From: Enterobacter sp. C2
Lineage (GTDB): Bacteria > Pseudomonadota > Gammaproteobacteria > Enterobacterales > Enterobacteriaceae
DNA length: 64,000 nt
Direction of reading: 5' to 3'
NCBI RefSeq assembly: GCF_019880405.1
Contig: NZ_CP082269.1
Span: forward strand, 3,224,001 to 3,288,000
Shown here: one piece after another, positions 16,009 through 25,912 of the stretch
How the letters are laid out: each line of letters begins with the position of its first letter
Position numbering within the stretch: the stretch's first letter is position 1
The notes under the pieces: generated by a model
The model's database searches: none
The model's input: the letters and a program-made list of their open reading frames with translations, nothing else
What the model was told of the DNA's origin: nothing
Made by a program: the position numbers and the translations under genes

Positions 16009-17082
16009 ATGAAAACACTCAGTAAAATGCCCATGCCTTTCGCCCCTCTCTGGCCAGTGTTTGACGGCCACAACGATCTGCTGCTGAACCTGTGGCTACA
16101 GCACGACAACGATCCGGTCACGGCCTTCTACTCCGGGATCCCGTCGGGTCATCTCGACTTCCCGCGTATGCAGCGCGGCGGCTTCTGCGGCGGACTCTTT
16201 GCGGTGTTTATACCGCCCGTTAGCTATATCGCGCAGATGCGTAAGCAGACGCCCGCCGAAGCGCTTGCAGCCTTCGACCCATTAGCCATCGCCGAGCGGC
16301 AGATCGCTATTATGCACCAGCTCGAGCAGGCCTCTCAGGGGCAGCTGCGCATCTGTCGTACGGTCGAGGAGATTGAGCAGTGCCGCCTTAATCGGCAGAT
16401 CGCTGTGGTACTGCATATCGAAGGTGCCAGCATGATGGATGCCGGGCTATCGCAACTGGAGGCCTTTTATCAGCTGGGCGTGCGCAGCATTGGACCCTTC
16501 TGGAACCTGCCGAATGCTTTTGGCGAAGGCGTTAGCGGGCCGTTCCCCGGCTCGCCCGATACTGGCCCCGGCCTGACACCTGCGGGTGAAGCGTTAATCC
16601 GCGTCTGCAACCGGCAGCGCCTCCTGATCGATCTGTCGCATATGAATGAAAAAGCCTTCTGGCAAACCGCTGAGCTGAGCCACGCCCCGCTGGTTGCGAC
16701 CCACTCCAATGCCCACGCGCTTTGCCCGCAGCCGCGCAACCTCACCGACGCCCAACTGGAGGCAATTGCCCAGAGCGGCGGGCTGGTCGGCGTCAATTTC
16801 GGTACCGCTTTCCTGCGGGCAGATGGAAAACGCGACAGTGCGACAACCGGAATAACGGAAATTGTTAAACATGTTACTTATTTGATCGCTAAACTTGGTG
16901 AGGATCGTGTGGGATTTGGTTCTGATTTTGACGGGGTTAACGTTCCGCACCAGTTGGAAGATGTCGAAGGTCTGCCCCGCCTGATGCAGGCGCTGTCGAA
17001 GGCAGGATTCAACGATCGACTGCTCGAGAAACTGGCCTGGCGTAACTGGCTGAACGTGCTCTCTGCCACCTGGGGCAAATAA
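16009..17082 (+). CDS. Membrane dipeptidase (renal dipeptidase family) beside the pqq operon
   Basis: A 357-residue member of the M19 zinc dipeptidases. Metal-binding signatures are FDGHNDLLL near the N-terminus (His-x-Asp), LHIEGASMM, LIDLSHMN, VATHSNAHAL and GSDFDGV. A dipeptidase gene of this type precedes pqqA in Klebsiella and relatives, where it has been called pqqX/pqqM; a role in trimming peptides for PQQ maturation has been suggested but is not shown here. No strong ribosome binding site is visible; ATGs at 16027 and 16033 are alternatives. It is the first chromosomal gene after the island. Confidence 0.85.
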   Translation: MKTLSKMPMPFAPLWPVFDGHNDLLLNLWLQHDNDPVTAFYSGIPSGHLDFPRMQRGGFCGGLFAVFIPPVSYIAQMRKQTPAEALAAFDPLAIAERQIAIMHQLEQASQGQLRICRTVEEIEQCRLNRQIAVVLHIEGASMMDAGLSQLEAFYQLGVRSIGPFWNLPNAFGEGVSGPFPGSPDTGPGLTPAGEALIRVCNRQRLLIDLSHMNEKAFWQTAELSHAPLVATHSNAHALCPQPRNLTDAQLEAIAQSGGLVGVNFGTAFLRADGKRDSATTGITEIVKHVTYLIAKLGEDRVGFGSDFDGVNVPHQLEDVEGLPRLMQALSKAGFNDRLLEKLAWRNWLNVLSATWGK

Positions 17083-17101
17083 CCTGTTACCTTTTTAAAG
17101 T

Positions 17102-17117
17102 TGTGAACCAAATCACA
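17102..17117. promoter_or_regulatory. Candidate CRP site upstream of pqqA
   Basis: TGTGA-ACCAAA-TCACA is a perfect half-site pair with the six-base spacer preferred by CRP. Its centre lies about 60 bases upstream of a TATACG -10-like box at 17170-17175, roughly compatible with class I activation. Carbon-source control of PQQ synthesis is an inference. Confidence 0.6.
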
Positions 17118-17197
17118 TTTCGTTAACATTCACCGGCCTGATGCGAATGCTTATCATCAGGCCTGACACTATACGATGCATGTAAAGGAGCACCGCT

Positions 17198-17275
17198 ATG
17201 ACTACCTGGATTAAACCTGAGTTTGTTGATCTGCGCCTGGGCCTGGAAGTGACGCTGTACATTTCCAACCGTTAA
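17198..17275 (+). CDS. pqqA: PQQ precursor peptide PqqA
   Basis: A 25-residue peptide, MTTWIKPEFVDLRLGLEVTLY followed by ISNR. Glu17 and Tyr21 in the conserved EVTLY are the two residues that PqqE crosslinks and that become the PQQ skeleton. A strong AAAGGAG lies at 17184-17190. The peptide is bound by PqqD, modified by PqqE, then processed by proteases. It is slightly longer at the N-terminus than the 23-residue Klebsiella pneumoniae version. Confidence 0.95.
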   Translation: MTTWIKPEFVDLRLGLEVTLYISNR

Positions 17276-17284
17276 TCGCCCGTC

Positions 17285-17305
17285 TGCCCGCCTTTCGTGC
17301 GGGCA
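17285..17305 (+). terminator. Attenuator-like hairpin between pqqA and pqqB
   Basis: TGCCCGC-CTTTCGT-GCGGGCA is a perfect 7-base stem followed by a pyrimidine-rich, T-containing stretch. Such a structure would let pqqA be transcribed far more than the enzyme genes, as known for pqq operons. Confidence 0.7.
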
Positions 17306-17332
17306 TCTCTTTCTCTTTCTTCTGGTTTTGAC

Positions 17333-18244
17333 ATGCAGATAAAAGTTCTCGGCTCGGCAGCGGGCGGCGGTTTTCCCCAGTGGAATTGCAACTGTGAAAA
17401 CTGCCGTGGCGTTCGCGACTACAGCATCAACGCCACGCGTCGCACCCAGTCATCCATCGCCGTCAGCGACGACGGTAAAAACTGGGTCTTGTGCAATGTC
17501 TCGCCGGACATTTGCCATCAGCTGCTGGCCTCACCCGAATTGAATAACCCTGACGTACTGCGCGGTACCGGTATCGGCGCAATCATTCTGACGGACAGCC
17601 AGATCGATCACAGTGCGGGATTACTCAATTTACGTGAGGGGTGCCCTCATCACGTTTGGTGCACCCCGGAAGTGCATAACGATCTCAGCACCGGTTTTCC
17701 CGTGTTTCCTATGCTCTCCCACTGGAACGGCGGGCTAATCCACCATCCGGTGACGCCCGGCGAGCCGTTTCAAACGGCGGTATGCCCCCATGTGCGCTTC
17801 ACCGCCATCCCGCTGCTGAGCAACGCACCGCCCTACTCGCCATACCGGGATCGCCCGTTGCCGGGCCATAACGTGGCGCTATTTATCGAGGATACCGCAC
17901 GCGGGGTTGGGCTGCTATATGCCCCAGGCCTGGGTGAACCGGACGAGGCGCTAATGCCCTGGCTGCGCCGGGCAGATTGTCTGCTGATCGACGGCACGCT
18001 ATGGCGTGATAATGAGCTGGCCAATACTGGCGTAGGCCGCAATACCGGTAAAGACATGGGGCACCTGGCGCTGGCGGAAGAGAACGGGCTGGCGGCGCTG
18101 CTCAGCACCCTGCCCGCCAGGCGTAAGATCCTCATTCATATTAACAATACCAACCCGATCCTCAACGAGGACTCTGCGGAGCGGCGGAGCCTGAACGCCG
18201 CTGGCATCGAAGTGAGCTGGGATGGCATGAACATCGAGTTGTAG
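17333..18244 (+). CDS. pqqB: PQQ biosynthesis protein PqqB
   Basis: A 303-residue metallo-beta-lactamase-fold protein. [21 protein letters not shown] is the typical N-terminus, with the C-x-C-x2-C zinc site in NCNCENC. It is thought to hydroxylate the tyrosine-derived part of the PQQ precursor. The ATG at 17333 was chosen because the conserved N-terminus starts there, although the frame is open 12 codons further upstream. Nine bases separate its stop from pqqC. Confidence 0.95.
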   Translation: MQIKVLGSAAGGGFPQWNCNCENCRGVRDYSINATRRTQSSIAVSDDGKNWVLCNVSPDICHQLLASPELNNPDVLRGTGIGAIILTDSQIDHSAGLLNLREGCPHHVWCTPEVHNDLSTGFPVFPMLSHWNGGLIHHPVTPGEPFQTAVCPHVRFTAIPLLSNAPPYSPYRDRPLPGHNVALFIEDTARGVGLLYAPGLGEPDEALMPWLRRADCLLIDGTLWRDNELANTGVGRNTGKDMGHLALAEENGLAALLSTLPARRKILIHINNTNPILNEDSAERRSLNAAGIEVSWDGMNIEL

Positions 18245-18253
18245 GAAACGACC

Positions 18254-19009
18254 ATGACACAACCACAACTTCTCTCTTCTGAAGCATTTGAGGCGGCGCT
18301 GCGCGCGAAAGGTGCTTACTACCACATTCACCATCCGTACCACATCGCAATGCATAACGGTGAAGCCACCCGCGAGCAGATCCAGGGCTGGGTCGCCAAC
18401 CGGTTCTATTACCAGACCAGCATTCCCATCAAGGATGCAGCCATCATGGCTAACTGTCCGCAGCCGGAAACCCGCCGCAAGTGGGTGCAGCGTATTCTGG
18501 ATCACGACGGCTACGGCGGTAGCGAGGGGGGGATTGAAGCGTGGCTGCGCCTCGGTGAGGCCGTTGGCCTGCAGCGCGAGAGTCTGCTCTCTGAAGAGCG
18601 AGTGCTTCCTGGCGTGCGCTTCGCGGTGGATGCCTATGTGAACTTCGCGCGCCGCGCCTGCTGGCAGGAAGCCGCCTGTAGCTCCTTGACTGAACTCTTC
18701 GCACCGCAGATCCATCAGTCGCGCCTCGACAGCTGGCCGCAGCACTACCCGTGGATCGACGCAGCGGGTTATGACTACTTCCGCAGCCGCCTTGGCCAGG
18801 CCAATCGCGACGTTGAGCATGGTCTGGCGCTGGCGCTAGAGTACTGCGATACCGTTGAGAAGCAGCAGCGGATGCTGGAAATCCTCCAGTTCAAGCTGGA
18901 TATTCTGTGGAGCATGCTGGACGCCATGAGCATGGCCTATACCCTGAACCGTCCCCCTTACCACAGCGTGACCGCCGAGCGGGTATGGCACAACCAGAGG
19001 CTGGTATAA
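18254..19009 (+). CDS. pqqC: Pyrroloquinoline-quinone synthase PqqC
   Basis: A 251-residue cofactorless oxidase that performs the last ring closure and eight-electron oxidation of PQQ synthesis. Conserved family segments include [25 protein letters not shown], split here by active-site His residues, and [20 protein letters not shown]. Length is as expected for the family. Its TAA overlaps the pqqD ATG (TAATG), giving translational coupling. Confidence 0.95.
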   Translation: MTQPQLLSSEAFEAALRAKGAYYHIHHPYHIAMHNGEATREQIQGWVANRFYYQTSIPIKDAAIMANCPQPETRRKWVQRILDHDGYGGSEGGIEAWLRLGEAVGLQRESLLSEERVLPGVRFAVDAYVNFARRACWQEAACSSLTELFAPQIHQSRLDSWPQHYPWIDAAGYDYFRSRLGQANRDVEHGLALALEYCDTVEKQQRMLEILQFKLDILWSMLDAMSMAYTLNRPPYHSVTAERVWHNQRLV

Positions 19010-19287
19010 TGACATTAACCCCTGAACAAACTCCCGTCTTCCGTCGCGGCTACCGTCTGCAATGGGAGCAGGTTCAAAACAGCCATGTGATCCTCTACCC
19101 GGAGGGCATGGCCAAACTAAACGACAGCGCGGCCGCCATTTTACAGCTGGTCGATGGCCACACGACGCTAGAGGGCATTATCGCGCAGTTAAACGCGCGT
19201 TTCCCCGATGCCGGAGGGCTGGCGGACGACGTAATGGAGTTTTTCCAGCGCGCCTATGAACAAAAATGGGTGATCTTCCATGACTGA
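19009..19287 (+). CDS. pqqD: PqqA-binding chaperone PqqD
   Basis: A 92-residue RiPP recognition element that binds PqqA and presents it to PqqE. It shows the wing-and-helix fold pattern [35 protein letters not shown] and a C-terminal helix [15 protein letters not shown]. The start overlaps the pqqC stop and the end overlaps pqqE by eight bases, so C, D and E are tightly coupled. Confidence 0.95.
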   Translation: MTLTPEQTPVFRRGYRLQWEQVQNSHVILYPEGMAKLNDSAAAILQLVDGHTTLEGIIAQLNARFPDAGGLADDVMEFFQRAYEQKWVIFHD

Positions 19288-20413
19288 CCACGCGCCCACG
19301 GTGAACCCGCCGCTCTGGCTGCTGGCGGAGCTGACCTACCGCTGCCCGCTGCAGTGTCCCTACTGCTCCAACCCACTCGATTTCGCCGCACAGGAAAAAG
19401 AGCTGAGTACCGAGCAGTGGATCGAGGTATTTCGCCAGGCGCGAGCGATGGGCAGCGTGCAGTTGGGCTTCTCCGGCGGCGAGCCGCTGGTGCGTAAAGA
19501 TCTCCCCGAGCTGATCGCCGCCGCGCACGATCTCGGCTTTTACACCAACCTGATCACCTCCGGCATCGGCCTGACCGAGAAGAAGCTGCAGACCTTCGCC
19601 GACGCCGGGCTGGACCATATTCAGATCAGCTTTCAAGCCAGCGACGAGACGTTAAACGCGGCTCTGGCTGGCTCCGCCAAGGCATTTCAGCAGAAGCTGA
19701 CAATGGCCAAAGCGGTTAAGGCGCTCGGCTATCCGATGGTGCTCAACTTCGTGCTGCATCGCCATAATATCGATCAGATCGACCGTATCATCGAGCTGGC
19801 GATCCAGCTGGACGCCGATGACGTAGAGCTGGCAACCTGCCAGTTTTACGGCTGGGCGCACCTGAATCGCGAAGGCCTGCTTCCCACCCGCGAACAGATC
19901 GCCAAAGCAGAGAGCGTGGTCCAGCGCTACCGCGAACGCATGGCCGTCGACGGCAAGCTGGCTAATCTGCTGTTTGTCACGCCGGACTACTATGAGGAGC
20001 GGCCAAAAGGCTGCATGGGCGGCTGGGGAGCCATTTTCATGAGCGTGACGCCGGAGGGGATGGCCCTGCCCTGCCACAGTGCCCGTCAGCTGCCGGTGAA
20101 GTTTCCGTCGGTGCTGGAACACGATCTCCAGCATATCTGGTATCACTCCTTCGGCTTTAACCGTTATCGCGGCAATGCGTGGATGCCGGAGCCGTGCCGA
20201 TCCTGCCCGGAGAAAGAGAAAGACTTCGGCGGCTGCCGCTGCCAGGCCTTCATGCTCACCGGCGACGCTGATAATGCTGACCCGGTGTGCGCTAAGTCGC
20301 CCCATCACGGCACCATTTTGGCGGCGCGAGAAGCGGCAAACCGCACGCAGCTCGGCATCGATCAGCTGCGTTTCCGCAATCAGGCCAACTCCCGGCTGAT
20401 TTTCAAAAGCTAA
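19280..20413 (+). CDS. pqqE: PqqA peptide cyclase PqqE (radical SAM)
   Basis: A 377-residue radical SAM/SPASM enzyme that forms the Glu-Tyr carbon-carbon bond in PqqA. The cluster motif is CPLQCPYC (Cys22, 26 and 29) and the SAM motif lies in [10 protein letters not shown]. The C-terminal SPASM region has CHSARQLP, then [19 protein letters not shown], which holds auxiliary clusters. It needs PqqD, encoded just upstream. Confidence 0.95.
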   Translation: MTDHAPTVNPPLWLLAELTYRCPLQCPYCSNPLDFAAQEKELSTEQWIEVFRQARAMGSVQLGFSGGEPLVRKDLPELIAAAHDLGFYTNLITSGIGLTEKKLQTFADAGLDHIQISFQASDETLNAALAGSAKAFQQKLTMAKAVKALGYPMVLNFVLHRHNIDQIDRIIELAIQLDADDVELATCQFYGWAHLNREGLLPTREQIAKAESVVQRYRERMAVDGKLANLLFVTPDYYEERPKGCMGGWGAIFMSVTPEGMALPCHSARQLPVKFPSVLEHDLQHIWYHSFGFNRYRGNAWMPEPCRSCPEKEKDFGGCRCQAFMLTGDADNADPVCAKSPHHGTILAAREAANRTQLGIDQLRFRNQANSRLIFKS

Positions 20414-20415
20414 AC

Positions 20416-22743
20416 GTGGAGATCGCCAACGCCTGCTGGCTGCTTGATAACGGCCTACGCATTCACGCCGTCAGCGACCCCGCGGCGACCTGCGCCGCTG
20501 CTCTGGTGCGGGTCGACGCAGGATCTTTCCAGGAGCCGACCGCCTGGCCTGGCCTCGCACATCTGCTGGAGCATATGCTGTTTCGTGGCAGCGCTGACTT
20601 TGCCGCAGAGGATAGCCTGATTGCCTGGGCGCAGTCGGTAGGTGGCAGGGTGAACGCCACGACGCAGGCCACGCAAACGGCTCTCTTTTTTGAAGCCGGC
20701 AGCGAGCACCTGCCGGATGGACTGGCCCGACTGAGCGATATGCTCGCCGCGCCACGGCTCACCGCCGGGGCGGTGAAGCAAGAGATTGAGGTGATCGACG
20801 CAGAGTATCATCTGCTCCGTGCCGATGCGGAAACCTGCTGCGAAGCCGCACAGCGGCACATGTTCAGCGGCATTGATGCCCTGCACCGCTTTCATATCGG
20901 CAGCCGCGCGGCCTTTGGCGATAACATTTCTGCCCTGCAACGCGCCCTGCGGCAGTTTCATCGCCGCTATTTCCGAGCCCCGGCCATGACGCTCTGGCTG
21001 CATGGTCCCCAGCCGCTGGAGGCGCTGCATACGCTGGCGAAACGCTACGGCAACCGTTTTATCGGTGGCAATGCACTCCCGCAGGTAGCAGCGCCGCCGC
21101 TGGCTGCCGGGGAGGATTACACCCTTTATCTCCCCGGTGTGCCCCAGCTGCGGTTGGTGTTTGCCCTTCAGCCCTCCCGGTCACGCAGCTGGCTGCGGCG
21201 ACTGGAGCGCCTGCTGCTGGATGAGGCCCCCGGCGGGCTGCTGGCCCGGCTGCGGGCTCAGGCATGCTGCGACGCCGTTCGACTCGATTATTTACGCTGT
21301 AGTGAAAACAGCGCGCTGCTGAGCTTTATCTTTACCGTCAATAGCGGGTCGGCTCACGAAGCCGCTGATATTGAAAGCGCCCTGCTTGCGTGGCTGAGAT
21401 CTCTGCGTGACCTGACCCCTGCCCAGCTTGAGCATTATCGCCTGTTGGCGAACCGCGACATCCAACAGAGGACTCCGCTCGATCAGCTGCGGGCCAAAGC
21501 ATTTGGTCTGCCGCCCGCAGAACAGCATGACGGCTGGCGTCAGCATATCGCTGCACTGATTGCCGCCCCCCGCCGTCGTCTGGCCGTGCGGCCTGAGGGC
21601 GGCGGCGAAAAACATGAACGCCAGGGACTGCCGCTGGTGCTTGGCCCTTTTACCAACGCCACCGTCACTCCTGTCGCCGAAGCGTTCCACTTTTTCTCCT
21701 CTTCGGCGGCACCGCCAACGCCAGAACTGCCTGCGGATCGGGCACCGCTTCGGCATCTTCTTCCCGGAGACGCACAGCCGGTGCTGTTGCTCTATCCCGC
21801 ATGGCCCGCAGCGCTTACCGATGAGCATGCCGGATGCATGCAGGTGGCGCTGCGTGCCGTCGCCGCTGAACTGGCCCACCGGGATGGACATGTCAGCGTG
21901 GAACGTCATCAGGGCGTGTGGCTGCTGCAGCTGACGGGCAGCGAGGCGCTGATCTGCCAAGGCCTGAGTCTCGTAAACCGTGCGCTGGCGGGGCTGACAC
22001 CGGCAATGCGCAGTGAAGCAGCGAGAAACCAGCATCGCGCCCGGCTGGCAGAGCAACACGATATCGCCATCCGCCGCCTGTTAGCTCAGCTGCCCGTGGC
22101 GTTAAATGCCTCGCCCGAGCCAATGCCCAACTGGCACGCTACGCTGGTCGGCGGCGATGAAGCGTTGCAGCAGCGGGTGGCGCATCTGCTCAGCGATTTT
22201 CCCTGTTCCGTCACCGCTGAACGGTTAATGCCCTCTCCGCGTCAGCATCATCCTGTCATGCTGGCGGAGAGCGGCAGCGAACATGCGCTGCTGCAATTTT
22301 ATCCTCTTGCAGATAACGAAGCTGAGGGACGCTGGGCGCTGCGCGTGCTGGCTCAGCTTTACGCGCCGCGCTACTTCCAGCGGTTACGCGTGGAGCGCAA
22401 CGTCGGCTACGTAGTGCAGTGTGCGCTTTACCGCAGCGGCGAGGCTGAAGGCCTGCTGTTCGCGCTCCAGTCCCTGGCGTTTACTGTTGAACAGCTGCAA
22501 CAGTTTATCCATCAATTTTTACTCTCCATGCAGCATACGTTAGCGACTCTCGACGCCAGCGAGTTGAATCAGATACAGGAGAGAGTGCGGCAAAATGTGC
22601 GGCAGTTCAGCGCTGAGCCGCTGCAGCGCGCACGGGAAATCGCCCTGGAAAACCGTATGCCTCTGGGGCAGGTCTCCTCATTATCGTTGACGCAGCTTCA
22701 GTATTGGCAGCAGAGGCTGCACCAGAGTATTAAGCCATTATAA
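20416..22743 (+). CDS. pqqF: PQQ-operon protease PqqF (M16 family)
   Basis: A 775-residue insulinase/pitrilysin-family zinc protease that processes PqqA. The inverted zinc motif HxxEH is HLLEH (His49, Glu52, His53), in the family context GLAHLLEHMLFRGS. The start is a GTG two bases after the pqqE stop. It completes the ABCDEF order seen in Klebsiella. It is very G+C rich, like the rest of the operon and unlike the island before it. Confidence 0.9.
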   Translation: MEIANACWLLDNGLRIHAVSDPAATCAAALVRVDAGSFQEPTAWPGLAHLLEHMLFRGSADFAAEDSLIAWAQSVGGRVNATTQATQTALFFEAGSEHLPDGLARLSDMLAAPRLTAGAVKQEIEVIDAEYHLLRADAETCCEAAQRHMFSGIDALHRFHIGSRAAFGDNISALQRALRQFHRRYFRAPAMTLWLHGPQPLEALHTLAKRYGNRFIGGNALPQVAAPPLAAGEDYTLYLPGVPQLRLVFALQPSRSRSWLRRLERLLLDEAPGGLLARLRAQACCDAVRLDYLRCSENSALLSFIFTVNSGSAHEAADIESALLAWLRSLRDLTPAQLEHYRLLANRDIQQRTPLDQLRAKAFGLPPAEQHDGWRQHIAALIAAPRRRLAVRPEGGGEKHERQGLPLVLGPFTNATVTPVAEAFHFFSSSAAPPTPELPADRAPLRHLLPGDAQPVLLLYPAWPAALTDEHAGCMQVALRAVAAELAHRDGHVSVERHQGVWLLQLTGSEALICQGLSLVNRALAGLTPAMRSEAARNQHRARLAEQHDIAIRRLLAQLPVALNASPEPMPNWHATLVGGDEALQQRVAHLLSDFPCSVTAERLMPSPRQHHPVMLAESGSEHALLQFYPLADNEAEGRWALRVLAQLYAPRYFQRLRVERNVGYVVQCALYRSGEAEGLLFALQSLAFTVEQLQQFIHQFLLSMQHTLATLDASELNQIQERVRQNVRQFSAEPLQRAREIALENRMPLGQVSSLSLTQLQYWQQRLHQSIKPL

Positions 22744-22857
22744 AAATATTATTAATGCCATGCTTATGATTTTTGGCCACGCCTGATCGTTTCATTCCAC
22801 ACCGCCAGATTGTACTATTCCACTCTTCATATTTTTCTTATAGCACGGTAGACAACA

Positions 22858-23502
22858 ATGGATCTGAAAGCAGTAGAAAAACCGCTGGCTTCTATTGAAA
22901 ATATTTTATCTCATTTTCCTGTTAACCAACCCTGTCTTATCGAAACAGGCCAGACATTGCCAATCGCCGCACGAAATGGAACCCAACCAAGGAAGATTGT
23001 ATTTTTGCTCAGCGGGGCCATGATTTGTGCATTGGGCGAAGGAGAAAAAAAGCAAAATTTAGCTATCGCCACCGGCCCGTCGATTCTGGGCCTCGGACAG
23101 CTTGCGCCTTCGGGGGCTATTGCCCAATATGAAGCTATCGCGCCGAGCATGGTTTATTCGGTGACAGTTGATAAATTTATTAAGGTAATCGAGGAGAACC
23201 AGCTCTGGCCAGACGTCATGAATATCATGCTAACCATAGTCAATGCCTTAGCTGTACGTACTGCTGCGTGTGGACTGCATTCGGCTTACGATATTATCAG
23301 AAGCTACCTCATCTATATGGAGAGTGAAACCACCTGCTCTCTTAAAAGCCGCTATACCGTAGTGAAATATATCCAGACATTTTCCAGGCTATCGCGCAGT
23401 ATTATTCTGAAAATCCTTGCCGAGCTTAAAGCGGGAGATTTTATCGAGATGGAGCGCGGAAGACTTGTTAGTATAAAGAGAAACTTACCTGACAGATTTT
23501 GA
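22858..23502 (+). CDS. Crp-fold winged-helix regulator, IprA-like
   Basis: A 214-residue protein with a cyclic-nucleotide-binding-like N-terminal part (KIVFLLSGAMICALGEGEKKQ, IATGPSILGLGQL) and a C-terminal winged helix (TVVKYIQTFSRLSRSIILKILAEL, GDFIEMERGRLVSI). It resembles the IprA/YaiV group of enterobacterial regulators, which affect oxidative stress resistance; this is a family guess. It is not in an operon with pqqF, as over 100 bases with their own A+T-rich promoter-like stretch separate them. Confidence 0.6.
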   Translation: MDLKAVEKPLASIENILSHFPVNQPCLIETGQTLPIAARNGTQPRKIVFLLSGAMICALGEGEKKQNLAIATGPSILGLGQLAPSGAIAQYEAIAPSMVYSVTVDKFIKVIEENQLWPDVMNIMLTIVNALAVRTAACGLHSAYDIIRSYLIYMESETTCSLKSRYTVVKYIQTFSRLSRSIILKILAELKAGDFIEMERGRLVSIKRNLPDRF

Positions 23503-23879
23503 AAATTTCAAACTATAAATTTGTGCAATAGATTACACCATCAATTATTTGCGCCATTAATATTATTAAAATCAACAATGGTGTTATGCCATCTTTAAAC
23601 AAAAACCACAGTCCAAAAAAAGATGTTTTAGTCAGGCCTGTTGTATTAATAGAGAAAAAAATGCCTCTTTTATCAAAAGCTCTGCTCTTAGTAAACCTGC
23701 TTATACCGTTAACGGCCCTGGCTTTAGAGCCGCTTATTATTGCACGTCGAACAAGACAACGCAGGCGCTGCATGCCGACGGCGCTCTTGTTAAATCTCCG
23801 GCACTATTTAACAAAAAATCTTCGTTCTGCTGGGTCAAATGAGTGATATATTTTCACGCATTAACCCCAAGGAGAGATC
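23503..23879. other. 377-base gap with at most one doubtful small ORF
   Basis: This A+T-rich stretch follows the IprA-like gene. A rightward frame at 23661-23846 would give a signal-peptide-like start (MPLLSKALLLVNLLIPLTALA) with a basic tail, but it has only a weak AGAG upstream and no recognised homologue, so I leave it uncalled. The plus strand ends with AAGGAGA just before the methyltransferase ATG. Confidence 0.4.
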
Positions 23880-25292
23880 ATGGCGGAATTTGATGTGATA
23901 GCGCAGGATTTACTTGAACGTGCGCGTATGCAAGAGGAGCAGCAACAGGCTCAGGACAGGAAGCTGCTGGACCAGGTGCTGGCCATCTATGGTCAAAAAT
24001 ATGTGGCGGAGCAGCTGCGTAAGCTGGGTAAGAGCGAGTGGAGCCGGGAGACGCTTAACCGCTGGGTAAACGGGAAAAGCGCACCGAAAACCCTGACGGC
24101 ATTAGAAGCAGAGCTGCTGCAAAAGATGCTTCCCTCTCCTCCGGCACATCATCCCCACTATGCCTTTCGCTTTATCGATCTTTTTGCCGGCATTGGTGGC
24201 ATACGCCACGGCTTTGAAGCCATCGGTGGACAGTGTGTTTTCACCAGCGAGTGGAACAAAAATGCGGTTCGTACCTACCAGGCTAACTGGTTCAATGACG
24301 AAGCATCCCATCGCTTTAACCAGGATATCCGCGAAGTTACGCTTAGCGCGGATAAAGAGGTGTCGGAAACCGAGGCCTATGCGCACATTGACGCTGAAAT
24401 CCCCGATCACGACGTGCTGCTTGCCGGTTTCCCCTGCCAGCCGTTCAGTCTGGCAGGCGTCAGCAAGAAGAACGCCCTGGGCCGGGCACACGGCTTTGAG
24501 TGTGAAGCACAGGGCACCCTCTTTTTCGACGTCGCGCGAATTATCAAAGCGAAAAAGCCAGCTATCTTCGTGCTGGAAAATGTTAAGAACCTAAAGAGCC
24601 ACGATAAAGGTAAAACCTTCGCCGTCATCATGGCGACGCTGGATGAGCTGGGCTACGAAGTTGCCGATGCGGCCGCAGTGGGTAAAGACGATCCCAAGGT
24701 TATCGATGGCCGCCACTTCCTGCCCCAGCACCGGGAGCGCATTGTGCTGGTGGGGTTCAGGCGCGATCTGGGCATTCATAATGGTTTTACCCTGCGCGAC
24801 ATAGCTCGCTTCTACCCTGAACGCCGTCCTGCCTTTGGCGAACTCCTGCAGCCGGATGCGGACAGCAAATACATCCTGTCAGAAAAGCTGTGGCACTATC
24901 TTTGGCACTACGCTAAAAAACATCAGGCAAAGGGTAATGGCTTTGGCTTCGGTCTGGTGGATCCGACCCGTGCAGAGAGCGTGGCGCGCACTCTGTCGGC
25001 CCGCTACTACAAGGATGGTTCAGAGATTTTAATCGACAGGGGATGGGATCGCGCGCTCGGCGAAGCTGACTTCGGCAACGCTGATAACCAGCTGCGGCGG
25101 CCCCGACGCTTAACGCCGAGAGAGTGCGCTCGTTTGATGGGGTTTGAAAAGCCTGGGCAGCCACCGTTTCGTATACCGGTGTCCGATACCCAGGCTTACC
25201 GCCAGTTCGGTAACTCCGTCGTGGTTCCGGTTTTCGCTGCCGTGGCGAAGCTGCTGGAACCCTGGATCCTCGAAGCGGTTAAAAAACGCTAG
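23880..25292 (+). CDS. DNA cytosine-5 methyltransferase, M.EcoRII/Dcm type (orphan)
   Basis: A 470-residue C5-methyltransferase. The catalytic Pro-Cys is in [13 protein letters not shown] with Cys at 186; [18 protein letters not shown] is the SAM-binding block, ENVKNL the ENV motif, and [14 protein letters not shown] precedes the final [11 protein letters not shown] motif. The N-terminal 85 residues ([13 protein letters not shown]) resemble M.EcoRII more than E. coli Dcm, so CC(A/T)GG is the probable target. No restriction endonuclease or vsr gene lies beside it. It occupies the position where stpA or ygaV/ygaP stand in E. coli. Confidence 0.85.
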   Translation: MAEFDVIAQDLLERARMQEEQQQAQDRKLLDQVLAIYGQKYVAEQLRKLGKSEWSRETLNRWVNGKSAPKTLTALEAELLQKMLPSPPAHHPHYAFRFIDLFAGIGGIRHGFEAIGGQCVFTSEWNKNAVRTYQANWFNDEASHRFNQDIREVTLSADKEVSETEAYAHIDAEIPDHDVLLAGFPCQPFSLAGVSKKNALGRAHGFECEAQGTLFFDVARIIKAKKPAIFVLENVKNLKSHDKGKTFAVIMATLDELGYEVADAAAVGKDDPKVIDGRHFLPQHRERIVLVGFRRDLGIHNGFTLRDIARFYPERRPAFGELLQPDADSKYILSEKLWHYLWHYAKKHQAKGNGFGFGLVDPTRAESVARTLSARYYKDGSEILIDRGWDRALGEADFGNADNQLRRPRRLTPRECARLMGFEKPGQPPFRIPVSDTQAYRQFGNSVVVPVFAAVAKLLEPWILEAVKKR

Positions 25293-25306
25293 CGGCATGA
25301 TGGTTA

Positions 25307-25325
25307 CGGGCAGGTCTCCTGCCCG
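25307..25325. terminator. Hairpin between methyltransferase and yqaE-like gene
   Basis: CGGGCAGG-TCT-CCTGCCCG is a perfect 8-base stem between two convergent genes. There is no long T-run on either side, so efficient termination is uncertain. Confidence 0.5.
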
Positions 25326-25334
25326 AAAACGGCA

Positions 25335-25493
25335 TTATGAACGCGACTGTACCCAGAAAGCGTGGATCAGACCCGGGATATACCCCAGAAGTGTCAGGAT
25401 GATGTTCAGAATGAACGCCATACCAAAGCCCTTGCCAAGCAGCACGCCCAGCGGGGGCAGAATAATCGTCAGTACAATTCGCCAGAAACCCAT
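25335..25493 (-). CDS. yqaE: Small membrane protein YqaE (Pmp3/UPF0057 family)
   Basis: A 52-residue protein with two membrane segments: MGFWRIVLTIILPPLGVLLG and FILNIILTLLGYIPGLIHAF. The Pro-Pro-Leu-Gly-Val turn and the GYIPGxxHA end are hallmarks of the Pmp3 family, linked to membrane stress and ion homeostasis. It ends in WVQSRS and a TAA at 25335. It is convergent with the methyltransferase gene. Confidence 0.85.
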   Translation of the reverse strand: MGFWRIVLTIILPPLGVLLGKGFGMAFILNIILTLLGYIPGLIHAFWVQSRS

Positions 25494-25732
25494 AATTACT
25501 CCCGTGTAAAATTTATCCAGGTGGCTGTATAAAAAGACATTTTCTCTTTAAGCTTAGCTATTTTAAGTGACTCTGCCACTTTCGCCCTGTGCTTTTACCC
25601 TCTTTTACTTACCCTTAAACTTTGGCTTAATCTGTCTTAAGGTGTTGAACGATAGTTATAATCGATCTTATTTATTTTCTCAGGCCGCTGGCCTGACCTA
25701 TAGTGAATGCATCAAAAGAGAGGAGAGACGCT

Positions 25733-25912
25733 ATGTTTTCAGTTGGTGATTATGTGCAGCCCCGCATCGGCGGCCAGAAGCTTAAAGTTGTGGAAGTAAA
25801 TGATGACCAGATTGTGGCCGTACCCGCCAGTAACGAGCAGGGTGAAAAGGTAACCATTAAGGCTGCTGATGTCACTTTGTACAAAGAAGAAGGCAATTTC
25901 GGCGTCTGCTAA
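25733..25912 (+). CDS. Small DUF2158/YodC-like protein
   Basis: A 59-residue soluble protein, MFSVGDYVQPRIGGQKLKVVE followed by VNDDQIVAVPAS. The FxxGDxVxxxxGGxxMxV-type start is that of the DUF2158 (YodC) family, a small beta-barrel of unknown function. GAGAGGAGAG precedes the ATG. It is a single gene with its own promoter region (about 240 bases upstream without a gene). Confidence 0.75.
   Translation: MFSVGDYVQPRIGGQKLKVVEVNDDQIVAVPASNEQGEKVTIKAADVTLYKEEGNFGVC

Noticed and set aside
12310-23640. Recurrent CAGGCCTG palindrome (about 12310, 14143, 17158 and 23633)
   Set aside because: Four occurrences are somewhat more than expected by chance, but the surrounding bases differ and no regular spacing or structure is seen.
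23586-23846. 86-codon rightward ORF with a signal-peptide-like part
   Set aside because: Weak start context and odd basic tail; no homologue comes to mind. Mentioned only within the gap entry.
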